A stretch of 64,000 bases of DNA, from NCBI GenBank assembly GCA_016704465.1, contig JADJAD010000010.1:186001-250000 (forward strand), written 5' to 3'. Shown here piece by piece: positions 59,828 to 64,000 of this stretch. This DNA is from Gemmatimonadota bacterium (GTDB lineage Bacteria; Gemmatimonadota; Gemmatimonadetes; Gemmatimonadales; Gemmatimonadaceae). Within the stretch, counting starts at the first letter, position 1, and the number at the start of each line of letters is the position of its first letter. The notes below the pieces were generated by a model. The model ran no database searches. It saw only the letters and a list, made by a program, of their open reading frames with translations, and was not told where the DNA came from. The translations under genes and the position numbers were made by a program.

Positions 59828-61599
59828 ATGAGTCTGCATCCCAACGACATCCAGCGACGCGGCCGATTCGCCGCATGGCTCACCGCGCTGTCGCTGCTCG
59901 CGCTGGCGAGCGGTTTCTTCCGTGCCCAGGTGCTGGACAGCGAGCGCTACCAGCTGTCGTCGGAGAAGAACCGCCTGCGTGAGGTGCCGATTCCCGCCGC
60001 GCGCGGCAACATCTACGATCGCCACGGTGCGATCATCGCCGAGAACGTGCCGGGTTATACGGTGACGATCCTGAGCACAAGTGCAGATACGCTCCGGTCC
60101 ACCCTGTCGCGGCTCTCGTCGATCATCGACCTCACGCCGGCCGACATCGAGTCGGCGGTTCGGCGACTTCGACGCGACCCGAATCGTCCCACCGTCGTGC
60201 TGGCCGATGCCTCGTTCGACCAGGTGTCGGTCCTCGAGGAACACCGCACCGAGTTCCCGAGCCTGATCATCCAGGCCGCGCCGAAGCGGCGGTATCCCGA
60301 CGGGCCGGCGTCCTCGGCGTTCGTCGGGTACACCAGCGAGATCAACGAGACCGAGCTGAATTCTGCTGACTACGTCGAGTACAAGTCCGGCCAGCAGATT
60401 GGGCGGGCGGGGCTGGAGCGGCAGTACGAATCGCAATTGCGCGGGCTCGAGGGCTCGCGCTTCGTGAAGTCGATGCGCGCGGACGGGTGGTCCGCGAGTC
60501 CGGGGCGCGCCCGGACCGTCCGGCAACAGCAGCACCGCCGCTGCAGACCAACATTGACCTCGACCTGCAGCGTTTCGTCGCCTCGTACCTCGCCGATTCG
60601 CTCGTGGGCGGCGTGGTGGCGATCGAGCCGTCGACGGGGGCGGTCCTGGCCATCCACAGCGCGCCGACCTACGATCCCAATCGTTTCATCGGCGGGATTC
60701 CGACGGAGTACTACAAGCAGCTGACGACGGATGACCGTCGTCCGTTGTACAACAAGGCGATGCAGGGTCGGTATCCGCCGGCCTCGACGTTCAAGCTGGC
60801 GACGGCGGCCGTGGCGCTCGAAGCCGGGCTCGTTACCATGGACACGCGCATGCCGACGCCGTGCTCGGGCGGCTATCAGTACGGCGGGCGGTACTTCCGC
60901 TGCTGGGACCGCAACGGACATGGGGCCGTGACGCTCGCGCAGGCGATCGCCAAGTCGTGCGATACGTACTTCTACCAGCTCGGTCTGCGGATCACGCTCT
61001 CGCGCTTTTTGGCGGGGGGCGTGAAGCTCAAGTTCGGGGAGAAGAGCGGGATCGACCTGCCGAACGAGACCACGCCGCAATGGCCGTACGCGGTCGAGTA
61101 CTTCGACAAGGCGTACGGGCCGAAGAACTGGACGAACGCCGTCACGCTCAACCTGTCGATCGGCCAGGGCGAGAACACGCAAACGATCCTGAACATGGCG
61201 CGTTTCTACACCGCGCTGGCCACCGATGGGTCTGCGGCCCGCCCCGAAGTGGTGGCCCGCAACCCGGAGCGGACCCGGATCATGGAGCTCACACCGGCGC
61301 AGCTCACGGGGCTGCGCGACGCCATGGGTGACGTGGTGTCGGGTCGCGGAACGGCGGGGAGCGCGGCCATCGAAGGGGTGGTGCTGGCGGGCAAGACCGG
61401 GACGGCTCAGAACGAGACCGCCCGCGATCATGCGTGGTTCGTGGGCTTTGCGCCGAAGGACGACCCGAAGATCGTCGTCGCCGTCATGTTGTGGCAGGGC
61501 GAACACGGGTACGCCGCGGCGCGCATCGCGTCCAAGGTGGTGGAGCACTACCTCAAGCGCCCGGCGATCCAGCCGGTCGATATCGAGGGGGACGGGTGA
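59828..61599 (+). CDS. mrdA: Penicillin-binding protein 2, frame broken near 60469
   Basis: About 590 aa when joined. One N-terminal helix (WLTALSLLALASGFFRAQV), the pedestal domain (PAARGNIYDRHGAIIAENVP in part), and the transpeptidase with PASTFKLATAAVALEAG (STFK, catalytic Ser), KSCDTYFYQLG (second motif) and VLAGKTGTAQNE (KTG). The first frame runs to about 60469 and the second carries on with VVRESGARPDR; FVKSMRADGW should read FVKVDARGRVV, so one G is missing at 60467-60470. It cross-links peptidoglycan during elongation with RodA. The stop overlaps rodA (GTGA). Confidence 0.94.
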
Positions 61600-62873
61600 T
61601 CAAGCGCGTCTTTGCCGACTACCCGCTGGTCATCATCGCGTTGCTGCTGTCGGCATACGGCATTGCCGTCGTCTACTCGGCAGGCCAGACCGACGTGCTG
61701 CAGGCGTCGGTGGCGTCGGCGTACCGGCGGCAGCTGGCGTGGTTCGCCGTGGCGCTGGTGGCGGCCTGGCTGCTGAGTCGTGCCTCGGTGCGCCTGATCG
61801 AGTGGGTCAGCTGGCCGGGATACCTGCTGGCAATCGTCCTGCTGCTGGTCACGCTCTTTTTCGGGAGCGGCGGGGGCACCGCGTCGAGCATGCGCGGGTG
61901 GTTGACGGTCGGTGGCGTGCGGCTCGGCCAGCCGGCCGAACTGGCGAAGGTGGCCGTCGTGCTCATGCTGGCCAAGGTGCTGGCGGCGCGCCGCGATCCT
62001 CCCAAGTCGCTCGTCGAGTTGTGGCTCCCGGCGCTGGTGGTGCTGGTCCCGTGGCTGCTGGTCATGGCGCAGCCGGACCTGGGGACCGGCATGGTCTTCG
62101 TCGGGATCTTCTTTGCGATGCTCTTCTGGGCCGGCGTCTCGGCGCGGTTGTTGCTGCTGGCGGCTTCGCCCGCGATCTCGCTCCTGCTGGCGTTCAACAC
62201 GGGGCTGTGGGGGGCGTGGTTCCTGATCCTCATCGCCGTCGTGCTGTGGTACAAGCCGTACGTCGTGGAGGGGGTGGTGCTCATCGTGACCAACGTCGCG
62301 ATGGGGGTGCTCGCGCCGATCCTGTGGGACAAGCTCGCGCCGCACCAACGCGCGCGCCTGCTGGTCTTCCTTGATCCGTCGGAGGACCCGCAAGCCTCGG
62401 GCTACCACGTGATCCAGTCGCAGATCGCCATCGGGTCGGGCGGGTGGTTCGGGAAGGGATTCACCCTCGGGACGCAGAAGCGGGGCTCCTTCCTCCCGGA
62501 GCAGCACACCGACTTCATCTTCGCCGTGGTCGGGGAGGAGCTGGGGTTCCTCGGTGTGTCGATGGCGCTCGCCTTGTTCCTGCTCCTGTTCCTGCGGGTC
62601 ATTCGCGTGGCGTCACGGGCCAATGACTCGTTCAGCTCACTGGTAGCCTTCGGATTGTTAGGCAGCTGGATGGTGCACGTCATCGAGAACGTCGGGATGA
62701 CGCTCAACCTGATGCCGATCACCGGCATCCCGCTCCCCTTCTTCTCCTACGGCGGGTCGTTCATGCTGGCCTGCTGGCTGGCCATCGGCATCCTCGTGCG
62801 CATCTCGTCTGAAGGACGTGGCGAGGCAGACGCGCTCCCGATCGGGTTGCGCGGGTCGTCCTCCCGCTACTAG
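61596..62873 (+). CDS. rodA: Peptidoglycan glycosyltransferase RodA
   Basis: 425 aa from GTG 61596; a longer frame from 61434 is a shadow of mrdA. SEDS protein with about ten membrane helices (PLVIIALLLSAYGIAVVYSA in part, LLAIVLLLVTLFFG). Conserved RGWLTVGGVRLGQPAELAKV (in part), QPDLGTGMVFVGIFFAMLF, QSQIAIGSGGWFGKGFTLGT (in part), PEQHTDFIFAVVGEELGFLG (in part) and MPITGIPLPFFSYGGSFML. It polymerises glycan strands in the elongasome. Last gene of the mre operon. Confidence 0.96.
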   Translation: MIKRVFADYPLVIIALLLSAYGIAVVYSAGQTDVLQASVASAYRRQLAWFAVALVAAWLLSRASVRLIEWVSWPGYLLAIVLLLVTLFFGSGGGTASSMRGWLTVGGVRLGQPAELAKVAVVLMLAKVLAARRDPPKSLVELWLPALVVLVPWLLVMAQPDLGTGMVFVGIFFAMLFWAGVSARLLLLAASPAISLLLAFNTGLWGAWFLILIAVVLWYKPYVVEGVVLIVTNVAMGVLAPILWDKLAPHQRARLLVFLDPSEDPQASGYHVIQSQIAIGSGGWFGKGFTLGTQKRGSFLPEQHTDFIFAVVGEELGFLGVSMALALFLLLFLRVIRVASRANDSFSSLVAFGLLGSWMVHVIENVGMTLNLMPITGIPLPFFSYGGSFMLACWLAIGILVRISSEGRGEADALPIGLRGSSSRY

Positions 62874-62909
62874 CGCGGCGTCCCCCTACCCGCGCTCCGT
62901 TTCGCCCTG

Positions 62910-62915
62910 CATTAT
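62910..62915 (+). promoter_or_regulatory. -10-like hexamer six bases before accD
   Basis: CATTAT lies six bases before ATG 62922 with no ribosome-binding site between; the 48-bp gap after rodA holds no terminator. Weak alone. Confidence 0.3.
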
Positions 62916-62921
62916 TCGGCC

Positions 62922-63769
<848 letters not shown>

Positions 63770-63785
<16 letters not shown>

Positions 63786-64000
63786 GCGCGTATCGCGACG
63801 CCCTCCAGTACCTGTTCGCGCGCACGACCGGCAAGAGCAAGTTTGGCCTGGAGCGGACGCGCGCACTGCTGTCGGTGCTGGGTGATCCCCACGCGGCAAT
63901 CCCGACCTTTCACGTGGCCGGGACGAACGGGAAGGGGAGTGTGTGCGCCACCCTCGACGCGGTGCTGCGCGCACGAGGTCTGCGGACCGCGAAGTACACG
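63770..64000 (+). CDS. folC: Folylpolyglutamate synthase, 5' part
   Basis: The frame starts at GTG 63770 inside the accD end (16-base overlap) and runs off the window. The 77 residues include YLFARTTGKSKFGLERTRAL (in part) and the ATP loop FHVAGTNGKGSVCATL, the FolC signature. accD-folC is a common order. It adds glutamates to folates; bifunctional dihydrofolate synthase activity cannot be judged from this part. Confidence 0.9.

Overview
This is a GC-rich (roughly two-thirds G+C by eye), densely packed bacterial chromosome segment carrying almost only core genes. No phage, insertion sequence, integrase, CRISPR array or rRNA was seen. Gene orders are standard bacterial: infC-rpmI-rplT-pheS-pheT, rplM-rpsI, rpsB-tsf-pyrH-frr-cdsA-dxr-rseP, rpsO-pnp, aroA-cmk-rpsA and mreBCD-mrdA-rodA. 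A succinylase lysine pathway, a Rex redox repressor, outer-membrane-type beta strands and PEGA-type kinase extensions suggest a diderm, Gemmatimonadota-like organism. That assignment is inference from general impression; no rRNA is present to confirm it.

Layout. 1-3.7 kb: end of a SpoIIE-type phosphatase, rsmA, rex (reverse) with its own operator, and a DnaQ-like exonuclease. 3.7-10.5 kb: a metallo-beta-lactamase-fold hydrolase, infC (ATT start), rpmI, rplT, pheS, pheT, a coiled-coil protein and zapA. 10.5-20.2 kb: a possible structured RNA, then rny, folD, xseA, xseB, a polyprenyl synthase, dxs, NAD kinase and recN. 20.3-25.6 kb: an outer-membrane-like protein (reverse), a carbohydrate-active enzyme, galactokinase, and tRNA-Gly(GCC) and tRNA-Leu(UAA). 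26.0-35.9 kb: dapE-asd-lysC-dapB-dapA-dapD-aroA-cmk, mostly with overlapping stops and starts, then rpsA. 36.1-41.1 kb: acyl-CoA carboxylase genes (carboxyltransferase, biotin carboxylase, BCCP) with an RNA m5U methyltransferase between the last two. 41.1-49.3 kb: rplM-rpsI, rpsB-tsf-pyrH-frr-cdsA-dxr-rseP and a small exported protein; uppS is missing from its usual place. 49.3-56.7 kb: a PEGA-tailed Ser/Thr kinase (reverse), rpsO-pnp, an M16 peptidase, alanine dehydrogenase and dut. 56.7-64 kb: mreB-mreC-mreD-mrdA-rodA, accD and the start of folC.

Three things stand out beyond the gene list. First, the octamer CGTTAGGC occurs 15 times on the + strand and was not found on the other strand. 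It carries nearly all TTA codons I could find, yet two copies are not Leu-Gly codons, so selection seems to act on the DNA word itself. Second, seven genes, several essential and single-copy, are broken by single-base frame shifts (rny, NAD kinase, the outer-membrane protein, the sugar enzyme, lysC, pnp, mrdA). This points to indel errors in the assembly rather than seven real pseudogenes. Third, the intergenic spaces hold several unrelated short tandem arrays (11, 13, 15 and 17 bp units) and a palindromic element built on GGGACGGGAGAC arms. Promoters look like TTGACN / TAAGTT or TAnnTT. Several genes have a -10-like hexamer only 6-9 bases before the start codon, suggesting leaderless transcripts.
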